A program made the translations under genes and the position numbers. A stretch of DNA of 64,000 nt from assembly GCA_930633495.1 (NCBI GenBank), contig CAKNFJ010000001.1, forward strand, positions 2,937,001-3,001,000. Direction: 5' to 3'. The notes below the pieces were generated by a model that was given only the letters and a program-made list of their open reading frames with translations, was not told the DNA's origin and ran no database searches. This DNA is from Hyphomicrobiales bacterium. GTDB taxonomy: Bacteria; Pseudomonadota; Alphaproteobacteria; Rhizobiales; Beijerinckiaceae. Below are positions 15,081 to 24,697 of this stretch, in pieces; the first letter of the stretch is position 1, and every line of letters begins with the position of its first letter.

Positions 15081-16994
15081 GTGCGCATCACGCGGCTCCA
15101 CATTGAAAACTTTCGTTGCGTCCGCGACCTCACCGTAGAGCTGGGCGATACCACTGTTTTCATTGGGCCGAACAACGCTGGAAAGACCGCGATTCTCGAC
15201 GCCGTGCGCATTGTCCTCACACGGCGATGGGGACAGCGCGGCACCGGATTCACCGAGAATGACGTCCATCGCCCCAATCCCGATGGCGACCCTCGAACGC
15301 TTCCTCCCGTCTGCATCACGCTTACCATGGAAGAGGCTCAGGCCGGGGACTGGCACGAGGACATGGTGGCGGCACTAGAGGACATCGTCACCCTTCTGCC
15401 GGACGGCAGGAACGTCCTGACAGTTCGCGTTACATGCGCCTGGAACGGAGATAAGGAAGTATTCGATCCGGCCTGGCAGTTCCTGGATACAGCAGGAGCT
15501 CCACTGCCAGAACGCCGGCGGTCCATCAATCTTACCGGCTTCTTCGGATATATGCCGCTGTTCTGGCTTGGCGCGTTGCGCGACGCGGCGGGTGAATTCA
15601 CCCCACGCTCCGGTCATTGGGGGCGGCTGCTGCGCAGTGTTCGAATCCCTGCGGAGCTGGAAGAGGAGGCCCTAAGAGTTCTTGCCGAGCTGGACGCCAA
15701 AATCATAGCCGCCGATCCGCGCCTGACTGACATTGCGACCATGATCGGGGAAGCGACTCGCGTGGCAGTTGGAGAAGGTCCGGGCTCAGCGCGCCTCAAT
15801 ACCCTGCCACTAGCGATCGAAGAGATGCTTCAGCGCACAGGTATCGTGATGCGCAACGAAGACCTCCGGCCATGGCTTCCGCTCGGGCACCACGGGCAAG
15901 GCATGCAAAGCCTTGCAGTGATCTTCTTGTTTCAAGCCGCGGTCTTGCAGCAACTTGCTGAGGCTGAACAGCCCGGCGTTGAGGCGGTGTTCGCCGTTGA
16001 GGAGCCCGAGGCACACTTGCATCCACAGGCCGCTCGGACACTTTGGGATCGTACCCAGGCACTCGCTGGCCAGAAGTTGATGACGACGCATTCTCCGTAC
16101 TTCGTACAGAATGTGCCGCTGCGCGATCTTCGCTTGGTCCGCCTTCGTGCCGGACAGACTGAAGTTAGTACATTACCCCGTAGCATCGTTTCCAGCTTGC
16201 CGTGGAATGGCTCCCTAGATGGCTTCATGCGGGGTGGTGGCGGGCGCGTTTTCGAGCGCGATCAAGCGACCGGCCATGTCGCCGCCCGGTCCTGGTTCGA
16301 CAACGCAATGGCCGGGAGATTGGCACATTGCTACCGCGACGACGCGGACGTTGCAGCTCGCACTGCCGAGGTTGAAAGGCTGCGTCACGCCTGCCGTATA
16401 CTTCCCACAGCCGAGGACGAGGAAGAGCTGGGGTTTCATGGCCGCCGTGTTCGCGGCGAGATTTTCTTTGCCCGGCGCTGGATTCTAGTCGAAGGCGTGA
16501 CCGAATATCTTCTTCTCCATGCACTCGGAAGGGCGCTCGGCCTGCCGCTCGACAGGCATGGTATCGCCGTGATCGACTTTCAGCAGAGCGGCAATGCCGG
16601 CATCTACCCGGCACTGGCGGACGCCTTTGGCATCCCCTGGCACATGATCACTGACGGCGATCACGAGGCGACGAAGTTCAAGCAGCAAATTCTTGATCGC
16701 GGTTTTGTGGAAGCCGATCTCGTTGACCGCTTCGTCACGCTGCCCGCTCCCAATGATCTTGAAGATCAGCTTCTGGCTGACGGACACGAACAGTTGCTAC
16801 GTGAGATTTTGGCCTCGATCAGTGGAAATTCGGCACTTACCTGCGACCTGGCGGAATTTCGGTCGCGGCTGAAGAACCGGAAAACCGGATATATGGGCAC
16901 GCTGTCGCTGCGCGTTGCCAATGATCGCGCCCTTGCCGAAGCGATGCCGGCACCATTCGTGAACCTCATCAGGTCACTGGGAGGTGGCGCATGA
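15081..16994 (+). CDS. OLD-family ATPase/TOPRIM nuclease (GajA-like, Gabija defence)
   Basis: A 637-residue protein with a GTG start. The SMC-like ATPase has Walker A GPNNAGKT (29-36) and the signature-D loop EEPEAHLHP (307-315) with the H-loop MTTHSPYF. The C-terminal TOPRIM nuclease starts ILVEGVTEYLLL (E471, E475) and includes ITDGDHEA (524-530). It overlaps a UvrD-like helicase by four bases. This gene pair is the layout of Gabija, in which GajA cuts phage DNA. Other class 2 OLD pairs look alike, so the name is by analogy. Confidence 0.85.
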   Translation: MRITRLHIENFRCVRDLTVELGDTTVFIGPNNAGKTAILDAVRIVLTRRWGQRGTGFTENDVHRPNPDGDPRTLPPVCITLTMEEAQAGDWHEDMVAALEDIVTLLPDGRNVLTVRVTCAWNGDKEVFDPAWQFLDTAGAPLPERRRSINLTGFFGYMPLFWLGALRDAAGEFTPRSGHWGRLLRSVRIPAELEEEALRVLAELDAKIIAADPRLTDIATMIGEATRVAVGEGPGSARLNTLPLAIEEMLQRTGIVMRNEDLRPWLPLGHHGQGMQSLAVIFLFQAAVLQQLAEAEQPGVEAVFAVEEPEAHLHPQAARTLWDRTQALAGQKLMTTHSPYFVQNVPLRDLRLVRLRAGQTEVSTLPRSIVSSLPWNGSLDGFMRGGGGRVFERDQATGHVAARSWFDNAMAGRLAHCYRDDADVAARTAEVERLRHACRILPTAEDEEELGFHGRRVRGEIFFARRWILVEGVTEYLLLHALGRALGLPLDRHGIAVIDFQQSGNAGIYPALADAFGIPWHMITDGDHEATKFKQQILDRGFVEADLVDRFVTLPAPNDLEDQLLADGHEQLLREILASISGNSALTCDLAEFRSRLKNRKTGYMGTLSLRVANDRALAEAMPAPFVNLIRSLGGGA

Positions 16995-18934
16995 CCGAAG
17001 AATTGCGTGCCGCTCTTGACCGCCTTAGCCCTACGCAGCGGCAGGCCGCCGACTGGGGTGAAGGCGCGGCACTGGTGCTCGCTGGTCCGGGCGTTGGGAA
17101 AACAACAGTGCTGACGGCCCGCATCGCCCGCATCCTCGACAGCACCCGGACGCGCAACTTCCGCATTCTGGCCCTGACCTTCACGACGAAAGCCGGCGAC
17201 GAAATGCGGGAGCGAGTCGAAGCGCTTGTTCCCGGCCTTACCGACCGGACATTCATCGGCACGTTCCACAGTTTCTGTGCCCAGGTTCTTCGCCAACACG
17301 GGTCACATATCGGCATCAAGCCGGACTTTGGCATCTACGATCAGGACGACGACCGCAAAGAGCTTTTGCGCGAAGCCCTTGAGGCAGCAGCTAAACAGGG
17401 CGAACCTGTATCGGCCGACGACACGAGATGGCTGCGGGCTATCGATCAGCTGCGGAGCAGTCTAGTAAGCCCGGAAAAGACCGCCCGGCATTTCCGAGAT
17501 ACGGTTGCCGGCGAGCGGGCGGCCCGCGTTTACGCCATCTATGAAAAGGCCCTGCGCGACAACAACGCGATGGACTTCAATGGCATGATTCTCGACGCAT
17601 GCCGTCTTGCCCACCAAGTGCCGGCCGTTGCGGCGCGGACCCGTCAATCATACCCCTACTGGCTAATCGACGAGTTTCAGGACACGACCCCGGCGCAATA
17701 CCGGCTTGTGAAGTTCTTCGCGGGAGAGAGTTTCAAGAACGTATTCGCAGTCGCTGATGATGACCAGATTATCTATCAGTGGGCAGGGGCCAGCTACCGG
17801 CAGATCGTGCAGTTCAGGGAGAATTTTTCGCCCGGGCTGATCCAGCTGGTGGAAAACCGACGCTGCCCGGCGTTGATCGTGCAAGCAGCGAACAATCTGA
17901 TCGCACATAACGCTGACCGAACACCCGGCAAGGAACCGCTTGTTTCAACATTGGCGGACAGGGGATCGTCCATTCAGCAACGCATATACCAAACGGAAGC
18001 CGACGAAGCCGACGGTGTCGCAGACGAAATATCGGCAAGGCCGGAAAGCGAGCGCGGCCAGATTGCCATACTCGGGCGTACCCGGGCCGTGCTGCAGCCT
18101 GTTCTCGATGCATTGAAATCACGCGGTATCGCGGCCTCAATTGCCACCCGCCGCGACCGTTTTGTATCGCCACAGTTTGTCTGGCTTCAGAGCTGCCTCG
18201 AATTATCCTTACGGCCGGGCGACCGACAGGTCTTTACAGCTATGGCTGCAGCTGCGAACCGCGTTGCCGGAATCGAACTGGATAGTGGGCTCCTGCTGGC
18301 CGAGGCCGCTGCGTCGGGTACAAGCTATCTGGAGCATTGGGCGCTTGCCGCCGCAGCCTGCGATAGCGAAGTCGCGCGGACGTTATCGGCGCTCGCTTTG
18401 CGCCTCATTGGTTCCCGCGCCAGCTGGCAACAGATCACCACCGATGCCATGCAATTCCTCATGTCTACGGCCGAAACGCCCGAAGGAGTTGTTGGAGATG
18501 CGGCAGAAGATCGAGCAGCATGGGATGTCGCCGCCCGTGCCATTCGCGCCGAAAAGGGCGGCGCTCCCGACCTTGATGAGCTGCTCCAAGGCCTGAAGCT
18601 GCGTCCAAAGGAGCCACCGGTTGATCCCACGGCCGTCCGATTGCTGACAATCCACGCCGCGAAGGGCCTTGAGTTTGACTATGTCTGGCTGATCGGCATG
18701 GCAGAGTCCGTGCTGCCTTCATGGCAAAGCCTTAAGCATACCGCGCCCCCTTCCGAGCTGGAGGAAGAGCGACGCAACTGCTTTGTTGGCATCACCCGCA
18801 CAAAGAAGCTGCTCACCCTGACTCGGGCGGAGCAATATCAAGGATATCGGAAATCGCCTTCGCGTTTTCTGGCAGAGATGAATCTGCCGGTTTCCGGCGT
18901 GTCGGATCAAAATCATACAGCAGGGAAAACGTAG
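16991..18934 (+). CDS. UvrD/PcrA-like SF1 helicase (GajB-like)
   Basis: A 647-residue SF1A helicase. Motif I is AGPGVGKT (31-38), motif Ia ALTFTTKAGDEM, motif II DEFQD (227-231), motif III DDQIIYQWAGA, motif V TIHAAKGLEFDYV and motif VI ERRNCFVGITRTK. It is longer than the GajB I know of (about 500 residues), with fuller 1B and 2B regions. The start overlaps the OLD gene by four bases (ATGA), so they are one operon. In Gabija, GajB senses DNA ends or damaged replication products. A housekeeping repair role is less likely here because of its position. Confidence 0.88.
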   Translation: MTEELRAALDRLSPTQRQAADWGEGAALVLAGPGVGKTTVLTARIARILDSTRTRNFRILALTFTTKAGDEMRERVEALVPGLTDRTFIGTFHSFCAQVLRQHGSHIGIKPDFGIYDQDDDRKELLREALEAAAKQGEPVSADDTRWLRAIDQLRSSLVSPEKTARHFRDTVAGERAARVYAIYEKALRDNNAMDFNGMILDACRLAHQVPAVAARTRQSYPYWLIDEFQDTTPAQYRLVKFFAGESFKNVFAVADDDQIIYQWAGASYRQIVQFRENFSPGLIQLVENRRCPALIVQAANNLIAHNADRTPGKEPLVSTLADRGSSIQQRIYQTEADEADGVADEISARPESERGQIAILGRTRAVLQPVLDALKSRGIAASIATRRDRFVSPQFVWLQSCLELSLRPGDRQVFTAMAAAANRVAGIELDSGLLLAEAAASGTSYLEHWALAAAACDSEVARTLSALALRLIGSRASWQQITTDAMQFLMSTAETPEGVVGDAAEDRAAWDVAARAIRAEKGGAPDLDELLQGLKLRPKEPPVDPTAVRLLTIHAAKGLEFDYVWLIGMAESVLPSWQSLKHTAPPSELEEERRNCFVGITRTKKLLTLTRAEQYQGYRKSPSRFLAEMNLPVSGVSDQNHTAGKT

Positions 18935-19004
18935 GGGGCGAAATGCAACATGCGTCACGGACTATCTAACGTTCACGCTTCACCCAAAAAGAGAGGAATA
19001 ATAC

Positions 19005-21131
19005 TTGTCGCGCCTTACTGATTTGATTGCCCAGACGAAGGCCAAGGACCTGGCGCTCGGCCAAGAGCTTGAGCGCGAATTCAGGGTCTTGTCCGGACGC
19101 CGGTCATTTGGCCTAAACTTCGAGCGCCATCGCCCGGAGAGCGTCGAACTGGCGGGTCGTCCGATCCGAAAGGGCGAGAAGGTGCGCATTCTGCCGACGC
19201 GAGGTTCATCCAAATTGACCGACCAGCGGCTTTGGAAAGTCCTCGCCTTCGAACAAGCGAAAGGTGAAAGGCTGGCGCGCCTCCAATTGCTTGACGCAGC
19301 TGAGTCCGAGGAAAAATCTGTTCCAGTAGATGATCTGGTCGTGGTGGCCGAGTTCCGCGACTATATTTATCCCGGCCTCATCAGCACCGGCAGGGTTGAG
19401 CGCGGCGGTGGCAAGCCCTTTCATTCTGTGATCAACGGGGAAAATTTCCACGCACTTGAGGCGCTGACCTATACACACAGGGGCAAGATCGACGCTGTTT
19501 ACATCGACCCGCCTTACAACACAGGCGCAAGAGATTGGAAATACAACAACGCATATGTCGAGTCAGAAGACTTATACCGGCACTCGAAATGGCTCGCATT
19601 TGTCGAGCGGCGACTAAAAGTGGTAAGCCAGCTTCTAAATCCTGAAAGCAGCATTCTGATAGCGACAATTGATGAGAAGGAATATTTAAGACTCGGCCTC
19701 CTGTTGGAGCAGACGTTTCCAGAAGCAGAAATTCAGATGATTAGCAGTGTCATCAACCCCAAAGGCACGGCTAGGGGCAATGAGTTTGCGCGAGTCGACG
19801 AGTATATTTTCTTCGTAAAGATCGGAGCGGTGCAGCTCTCCCGATCCAATTGGGATATGTTGACCGAGCGGGACTATTCGCTGGACGAAGAGGTCAGATG
19901 GCGCGGTCTGGCCAGGACCGGCCGGAAGGGACTGCGATCTCACAATCCCGGCTCATGGTACCCGATCTACGTCAATGAGGACGGCTCTGGCATTCATTCC
20001 ATCGGTGACACTGTCTTGGTTGGGGAGCCGGAACCCCCAACGACGCCGACCGGTACCGTTGCCATCTGGCCTCCAACGAGCAATGGGCAACAGTATAGTT
20101 GGTCCGTTGTTCCGGAAACATTGCGCACGTTGATGAGCAAGGGCGCGGTTCGGACAGGTAGAATTGATCTGAAGAAGAAGTCCGTTCCAATCTACTATCT
20201 CTCCTTCAATCAACTAACTGCGATAGAGGAAGGGCGCTTGGAGGTATTGGGTACGGCGGAAGACGGCACGCTGGAGCTTCGGTATGCAGAAGGTTCGCGC
20301 TCTGCCGCTCCTAGAACCGTGTGGAATATGACCGCTCATGACGCGGGCAGCCATGGAACGAGTTTGTTGCGTACCATGATGCCGGACCGACGTTTTCCGT
20401 TTCCCAAGTCGCTTTATGCTGTGGAAGATGCATTGCGATTCTTCGTAAAGAGTAAGCCCAACGCGGTAGTACTGGATTTCTTCGCAGGCTCCGGCACAAC
20501 CGCTCATGCCGTTATGCGCCTGAATCGCCAAGATGGCGGACGCCGCCAGTGCATCCTAGTCACAAACAACGAAGTCGCGGCTGACGAGCAGACGGCTCTC
20601 CGCCAAGCGGGCTTGCGGCCCGGCGATCCCGATTGGGAGAAGTGGGGTATTTGCGACTACATCACAAAGCCGCGCATTGCTGCTTCCATCACCGGGAAAA
20701 CCCCAGAAGGAAAGAAGATCATAGGTGACTACAAGTTCGTTGACGAGTTTCCCATGAGCGAGGGTTTCGAGGAAAACGCAGAGTTCTTCACGCTGACTTA
20801 CGAAACTCCGGTTTCCGTCAGCCACAATAGGGCTTTCGCCCGTATAGCGCCGCTTCTTTGGATGAGAGCAGGTAGCGAAGGTCGGCGGATTGACGCGATT
20901 CCGGCGAAGGGTTGGGAGGTAGCCGACACATACGGGCTCCTTACCGATCTTGATAAGGCCACGCCCTTCTGTAAGGCGGTTGGGACCAAGGGCGATATTA
21001 GGCTCGCGTATGTAGTGACCGACGACGACCGCCGTTTCCAGTCCGTGACGCGCCATCTGCCCGATACGGTCGAACCAGTTCGGCTCTATGAGTCGTACTT
21101 GACCAATTTCCGATTTGCGATGGGCCGGTGA
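19005..21131 (+). CDS. Type III restriction-modification methyltransferase (Mod)
   Basis: A 708-residue Mod subunit with a TTG start after GAGAGG. Catalytic DPPY is at 168-171 in YIDPPYNTGARDWKYNN, and the SAM-binding FAGSGTT is at 493-499. The target-recognition region between them (about 250-450) is unlike anything I know and decides the sequence methylated. N6-adenine methylation is expected from DPPY and this family. It both recognises the site and guides the Res subunit, whose start follows 4 bp after its stop. The N-terminal 120 residues include a charged, possibly beta-rich region. Confidence 0.93.
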   Translation: MSRLTDLIAQTKAKDLALGQELEREFRVLSGRRSFGLNFERHRPESVELAGRPIRKGEKVRILPTRGSSKLTDQRLWKVLAFEQAKGERLARLQLLDAAESEEKSVPVDDLVVVAEFRDYIYPGLISTGRVERGGGKPFHSVINGENFHALEALTYTHRGKIDAVYIDPPYNTGARDWKYNNAYVESEDLYRHSKWLAFVERRLKVVSQLLNPESSILIATIDEKEYLRLGLLLEQTFPEAEIQMISSVINPKGTARGNEFARVDEYIFFVKIGAVQLSRSNWDMLTERDYSLDEEVRWRGLARTGRKGLRSHNPGSWYPIYVNEDGSGIHSIGDTVLVGEPEPPTTPTGTVAIWPPTSNGQQYSWSVVPETLRTLMSKGAVRTGRIDLKKKSVPIYYLSFNQLTAIEEGRLEVLGTAEDGTLELRYAEGSRSAAPRTVWNMTAHDAGSHGTSLLRTMMPDRRFPFPKSLYAVEDALRFFVKSKPNAVVLDFFAGSGTTAHAVMRLNRQDGGRRQCILVTNNEVAADEQTALRQAGLRPGDPDWEKWGICDYITKPRIAASITGKTPEGKKIIGDYKFVDEFPMSEGFEENAEFFTLTYETPVSVSHNRAFARIAPLLWMRAGSEGRRIDAIPAKGWEVADTYGLLTDLDKATPFCKAVGTKGDIRLAYVVTDDDRRFQSVTRHLPDTVEPVRLYESYLTNFRFAMGR

Positions 21132-21134
21132 AGC

Positions 21135-23726
21135 ATGAAGTTCACGTTGAAGGATTATCAGGACGGAGCTGTAAAAGACGTCCTCGACCGGCTGAAAAAA
21201 GCGCGCAGACGTTGGCATGAAGATAACGACAAACACGCGTTTTCGTTGACCGCAACGACCGGCGCTGGCAAAACTGTGATGGCGGCTGCCGTTTTCGAGG
21301 CGCTGTTCTTCGGCAATGACGACTACGATTTCGAGCCAGACCCTGGGGCTGTGGTCATCTGGTTCAGTGATGATCCGTCACTGAACGAGCAATCTCGTTG
21401 GCGCCTTCAAGAGGCGTCAGACAAGCTCACAATTTCTGATCTCATAACTGTCGGAAACACGTTTGGAGGGGAGAAATTCCAGCCTGGAAAAATCTACTTC
21501 CTCAACACGCAAAAACTGTCGAAGAACAGCCTTTTGGTCCGGGGACACGACGCCGACGACACGGCACTGGAAACAGCAGACGGGCAGCGCATCATGCCCG
21601 ACATGCGCTCACACACAATTTGGGACACGATCCGCAACACTATCGAAGATACTGACCTGACGCTTTACCTCATACTGGACGAGGCCCACCGTGGTATGAA
21701 GGAGGGCGGTAGATCAAACGGTGACGGCAAACCGACTATCGTCAAGCAACTCATCAATGGCTCAAGTGGCGTTCCCGGCATACCAGTTGTGTGGGGAATA
21801 TCGGCCACGGTGCAGCGTTTCAACGACGCCATCGCTGGTATGCAGGACCGCAGTACGCTACCGAACGTCGTTGTCGATGCCAAGAAGGTTCAGGAATCCG
21901 GGCTCCTCAAGGATACAATCAATCTAGATGTGCCGGACGAAACGGGCGACTTCTCAACCGTTCTACTGCGGCGAGGTACGACCAAGCTGCGAGAAATTTC
22001 GGCTGCTTGGGCAGAGTATGCGAAGCAACAAGACGATGCAGACACCGTCTTGCCACTCATGGTGTTACAAGTTCCCAATTCGCCCGATCCTAAAGAAATT
22101 GGCAAGTGGATCGATACGATTTTTAAGGAATGGCCAGAACTCCCTGTCGACTGCGTCGCAAACGTGTTTGGCGAACACAAGACAGAATTGTTCGGCAGCT
22201 ACTCCGCCAACTATATTGCTCCCGAACGCGTCCAAGAGTCCGACTGGGTGCGCATCCTAGTTGCCAAGGATGCTATCAGCACAGGTTGGGACTGCCCGCG
22301 CGCAGAGGTGATGGTGTCCTTCCGCGCTGCCTCCGACAAAACCCACATCACGCAGCTTCTTGGCCGCATGGTGCGCACTCCGCTTGCTCGCCGTATCCCC
22401 GGCAACGAGCGGCTCAATGCGGTGGATTGCCTGCTTCCGCACTTCGACAAAAAATCTGTCGAAGCAGTTGTGACTGCCCTTATGACGGGTGCGGAGGCCG
22501 GGGAAACACTGCCTGGTCGTCGCATCTTGATCAATCCCCGGGAAATGAAGCCGAACCCTTTGATCCCCGAGGATGTTTGGCAGAAACTTCTTTCCCTGCC
22601 ATCGCAAACGCTTCCGAAACGGCAAGCGCGACCCGTCAAACGGCTGACGGCTCTCGCACACGAGTTGGCCCTGGATGGCCTACTCGCTGACGCCGGCAAA
22701 AAAGCACACGCGGAAATGCACAAAGTTCTCGATGGCGCACAAGTCCGATATGCCGAGGAGATTGGTAGGGCCCGTCATTCGGTGCTGACCGTTGAAGGCA
22801 AGACTGTAAAGGCGGACGTTGAAACCAAGGGCATGACATTCGACGATTTCGTGGAAGCGGCCGACTACGCCGTAATCGAAGACGCCTACAAGCGCGCCGC
22901 CCGCGTTATCAGCCCGGACTTGGCAACCAGCTACAGCGAGCATCTTGCAGCAAAGGCTTCTCAAAACGAAGACGCGGAGGATGCGCTTATTGAGGCCCAT
23001 ACCGTTATTGCAGCGACCGGGCTCATCGAGGACGTAAAGCACGATCTGGAGGCGGCAGCAGAGAAACTCTCCAATCAATGGCTCACGCAATACCGCGTTC
23101 CGATCAAGAGCCTATCCGACGAGCGTCAAGAGGTTTATCGCCAAATCAGAGAGATGAGCGCCGACCCGTTGGACGTCGATCTCGCAAGACCAAACACTTG
23201 GCTTCAGATGTCCACGGCACGGAAAGCAGACGGGAAGGAAGAACTTCTCCCGCGCTTCGAGAAGCATCTTCTATGCGACGATGATGGGCAATTTCCATGC
23301 GACTTCAACAGATGGGAAGCCAAGGTTGTGTCAGATGAGCTTGCGCGGGAAGGGGCTATCGGTTGGTACCGAAACCCAGCACGTGCGAGCCAAGACTCTC
23401 TTGGCGTGATCTATGAGGACGGCGCTGATTCAAAGATCGTTCGACCTGACTTCATTTTCTTCGCGCGTCTTCCCGATGGTTCAGTCGTGGCCGACATCGT
23501 CGATCCACACGGTATCCAGTTCAGTGATGCGCTTCCCAAGCTGAAAGGTCTGGCGAGGTACGCGGAAGCGAACGCAGGCGTCTACAGACGAATCGAAGTG
23601 TTCGCAGAGGCGGGGGGAAAGTTCCGGGTCATCGACCTCACGGAACCAGGAGCGCGCTCAGTGGTGAAGTCGGCCACCACTATACGACAAGTCTATGAAA
23701 GTGATGCGGCCAACGATTACGTTTAG
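21135..23726 (+). CDS. Type III restriction enzyme, helicase-nuclease subunit (Res)
   Basis: An 863-residue SF2 ATPase with Walker A TTGAGKT (41-47), DEAH (182-185), a GISATVQRF motif III and the C-terminal helicase motif TGWDCPRAEVMVSFR followed by HITQLLGRMVRT. The last 110 residues carry a PD-type nuclease fragment, RPDFIFFARLPDG then VVADIVDPHG and DALPKLKGLARYAE. The usual ExK lysine is not visible there. With Mod it would cleave unmethylated DNA after ATP-driven communication between sites. It ends at a strong terminator. Confidence 0.92.
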   Translation: MKFTLKDYQDGAVKDVLDRLKKARRRWHEDNDKHAFSLTATTGAGKTVMAAAVFEALFFGNDDYDFEPDPGAVVIWFSDDPSLNEQSRWRLQEASDKLTISDLITVGNTFGGEKFQPGKIYFLNTQKLSKNSLLVRGHDADDTALETADGQRIMPDMRSHTIWDTIRNTIEDTDLTLYLILDEAHRGMKEGGRSNGDGKPTIVKQLINGSSGVPGIPVVWGISATVQRFNDAIAGMQDRSTLPNVVVDAKKVQESGLLKDTINLDVPDETGDFSTVLLRRGTTKLREISAAWAEYAKQQDDADTVLPLMVLQVPNSPDPKEIGKWIDTIFKEWPELPVDCVANVFGEHKTELFGSYSANYIAPERVQESDWVRILVAKDAISTGWDCPRAEVMVSFRAASDKTHITQLLGRMVRTPLARRIPGNERLNAVDCLLPHFDKKSVEAVVTALMTGAEAGETLPGRRILINPREMKPNPLIPEDVWQKLLSLPSQTLPKRQARPVKRLTALAHELALDGLLADAGKKAHAEMHKVLDGAQVRYAEEIGRARHSVLTVEGKTVKADVETKGMTFDDFVEAADYAVIEDAYKRAARVISPDLATSYSEHLAAKASQNEDAEDALIEAHTVIAATGLIEDVKHDLEAAAEKLSNQWLTQYRVPIKSLSDERQEVYRQIREMSADPLDVDLARPNTWLQMSTARKADGKEELLPRFEKHLLCDDDGQFPCDFNRWEAKVVSDELAREGAIGWYRNPARASQDSLGVIYEDGADSKIVRPDFIFFARLPDGSVVADIVDPHGIQFSDALPKLKGLARYAEANAGVYRRIEVFAEAGGKFRVIDLTEPGARSVVKSATTIRQVYESDAANDYV

Positions 23727-23770
23727 CGTGACTTCACCAACTTACGATCTACACCCGTCAAACGTTGTCC

Positions 23771-23800
23771 GGGCCGATGTACCCATCGGCCCGCATTTTT
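23771..23800 (+). terminator. Rho-independent terminator after the type III operon
   Basis: A 9-bp perfect stem (GGGCCGATG/CATCGGCCC) with a 4-base loop is followed by GCATTTTTGTTG. It ends the operon that may begin at higA. Confidence 0.85.
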
Positions 23801-23820
23801 GTTGTTTGCAATACCACATC

Positions 23821-24123
23821 CTAGAGCGGAAGCTCGTCCTCGAGATCGGCTGTGGACTTTGAAGCGTCGACGACTATCGCAGGCCCGACGATAACCGAGC
23901 CGCCGTTCTCCACGACGTAGTCCATGAGCGCTTCTTCGATTTGCCGGTACTGGCGCACGAGTTCTTCGATCCCGGTATGCAAAGCGATCATCCAGAAATT
24001 TGGGTCTTTGACGACATCATCGCCAAGAAAGTATGAGGCGCGATCCCTCAGCTTATCCGGGATCGTGAATGTCATAATGGCAATCTTCTGCGATCCCCTG
24101 TTTCCAATCTTGCGCTTTTCCAT
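23821..24123 (-). CDS. Small protein, paralogue of the gene at 24283-24519
   Basis: A 100-residue protein starting MEKRKIGNRGSQKIAIM after AAGGAG. The layout is a short strand (IAIMTFTIPDKL), a helix (DRASYFLGDDVVKD), then NFWMIALHTGIEELVRQYRQIEEALMDYV and an acidic tail. The strand-helix-helix start recalls a ribbon-helix-helix fold, but no family is recognised. It shares a TxxxKxxxRAxxxL then HTGxE pattern with the next small gene. A paired GGCCAC/GGTCAC site lies 59 bp upstream. Confidence 0.6.
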   Translation of the reverse strand: MEKRKIGNRGSQKIAIMTFTIPDKLRDRASYFLGDDVVKDPNFWMIALHTGIEELVRQYRQIEEALMDYVVENGGSVIVGPAIVVDASKSTADLEDELPL

Positions 24124-24181
24124 CCTGAAACTCCTTTCATGAAGCTGAACTCTGTATGCGCCTTGCCCGGCAGAAGGTCGT

Positions 24182-24198
24182 GGCCACAAGCTGGTCAC
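24182..24198 (-). promoter_or_regulatory. Paired GG-N-CAC box, site 2
   Basis: GGCCAC, AAGCT, GGTCAC upstream of the 100-residue gene on the minus strand, in the same orientation and spacing as sites 1, 3 and 4. Confidence 0.45.
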
Positions 24199-24231
24199 AC
24201 GGCTCCCGCTGGAGGTGCTCACAAAAGCGAA

Positions 24232-24257
24232 CCGGGCCGGTGTTGCCACCGGCCCGG
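24232..24257 (-). terminator. Rho-independent terminator (minus strand)
   Basis: A perfect 11-bp stem CCGGGCCGGTG/CACCGGCCCGG with loop TTGC. Read on the minus strand it is followed by TTCGCTTTTG. It lies just after the stop of the 78-residue gene. Confidence 0.75.
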
Positions 24258-24282
24258 ATGTTTCGACGCTGCCGCAGTCGAG

Positions 24283-24519
24283 TTAGAAGGGAATCTCATC
24301 GTCGTCTTCATGACGATCAGGGATTTTGAACTCGTCCCACTGATCCCAGATGCGACCCGCGCGTTCCATTGCTTCCTCGTACTCCAGGCCAGTGTGCATG
24401 AGCGTCATCAGAAACGCTGCATCGAGCGGCTTGCCGTCTAAAATTCCCCGTGCGCGCTCAACGAATTTAGCGTCGAGCGTCACGCAAACTTCGCGTGTGC
24501 CATCGTTTTGCTTTTTCAT
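24283..24519 (-). CDS. Small acidic protein, paralogue of the gene at 23821-24123
   Basis: A 78-residue protein, MKKQNDGTREVCVTLDAKF at its start, then a helix with AFLMTLMHTGLEYEEAMERAG and an acidic end (RHEDDDEIPF). Its TLDAKFVERARGIL and HTGLE segments line up with the 100-residue neighbour, so the two are probably diverged duplicates. An AAGGAGGCGG ribosome site is present. A GGTCAC pair, with a third GGTCAC just beyond it, lies 58 bp upstream. The function is unknown. Confidence 0.6.
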   Translation of the reverse strand: MKKQNDGTREVCVTLDAKFVERARGILDGKPLDAAFLMTLMHTGLEYEEAMERAGRIWDQWDEFKIPDRHEDDDEIPF

Positions 24520-24576
24520 CGATCACCGCCTCCTTGCGGTGATCTTCGATATGGAAGCATTCTTCTCCGTGATGAA

Positions 24577-24606
24577 GGTCACAGGCTGGTCACTTACAGC
24601 GGTCAC
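24577..24606 (-). promoter_or_regulatory. Paired GG-N-CAC box, site 3 (three copies)
   Basis: GGTCAC, AGGCT, GGTCAC, TTACAGC, GGTCAC, 58 bp upstream of the 78-residue gene on the minus strand. The distance matches site 2 to within one base. Confidence 0.5.
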
Positions 24607-24697
24607 GCCGTTGGTGTTTCCAGAACGAATATCTGCGGCAACATAGCAACGCGCTGATCTGGCGGGCTTATTGGCCCCTGATTGTCATAATTGTTAT

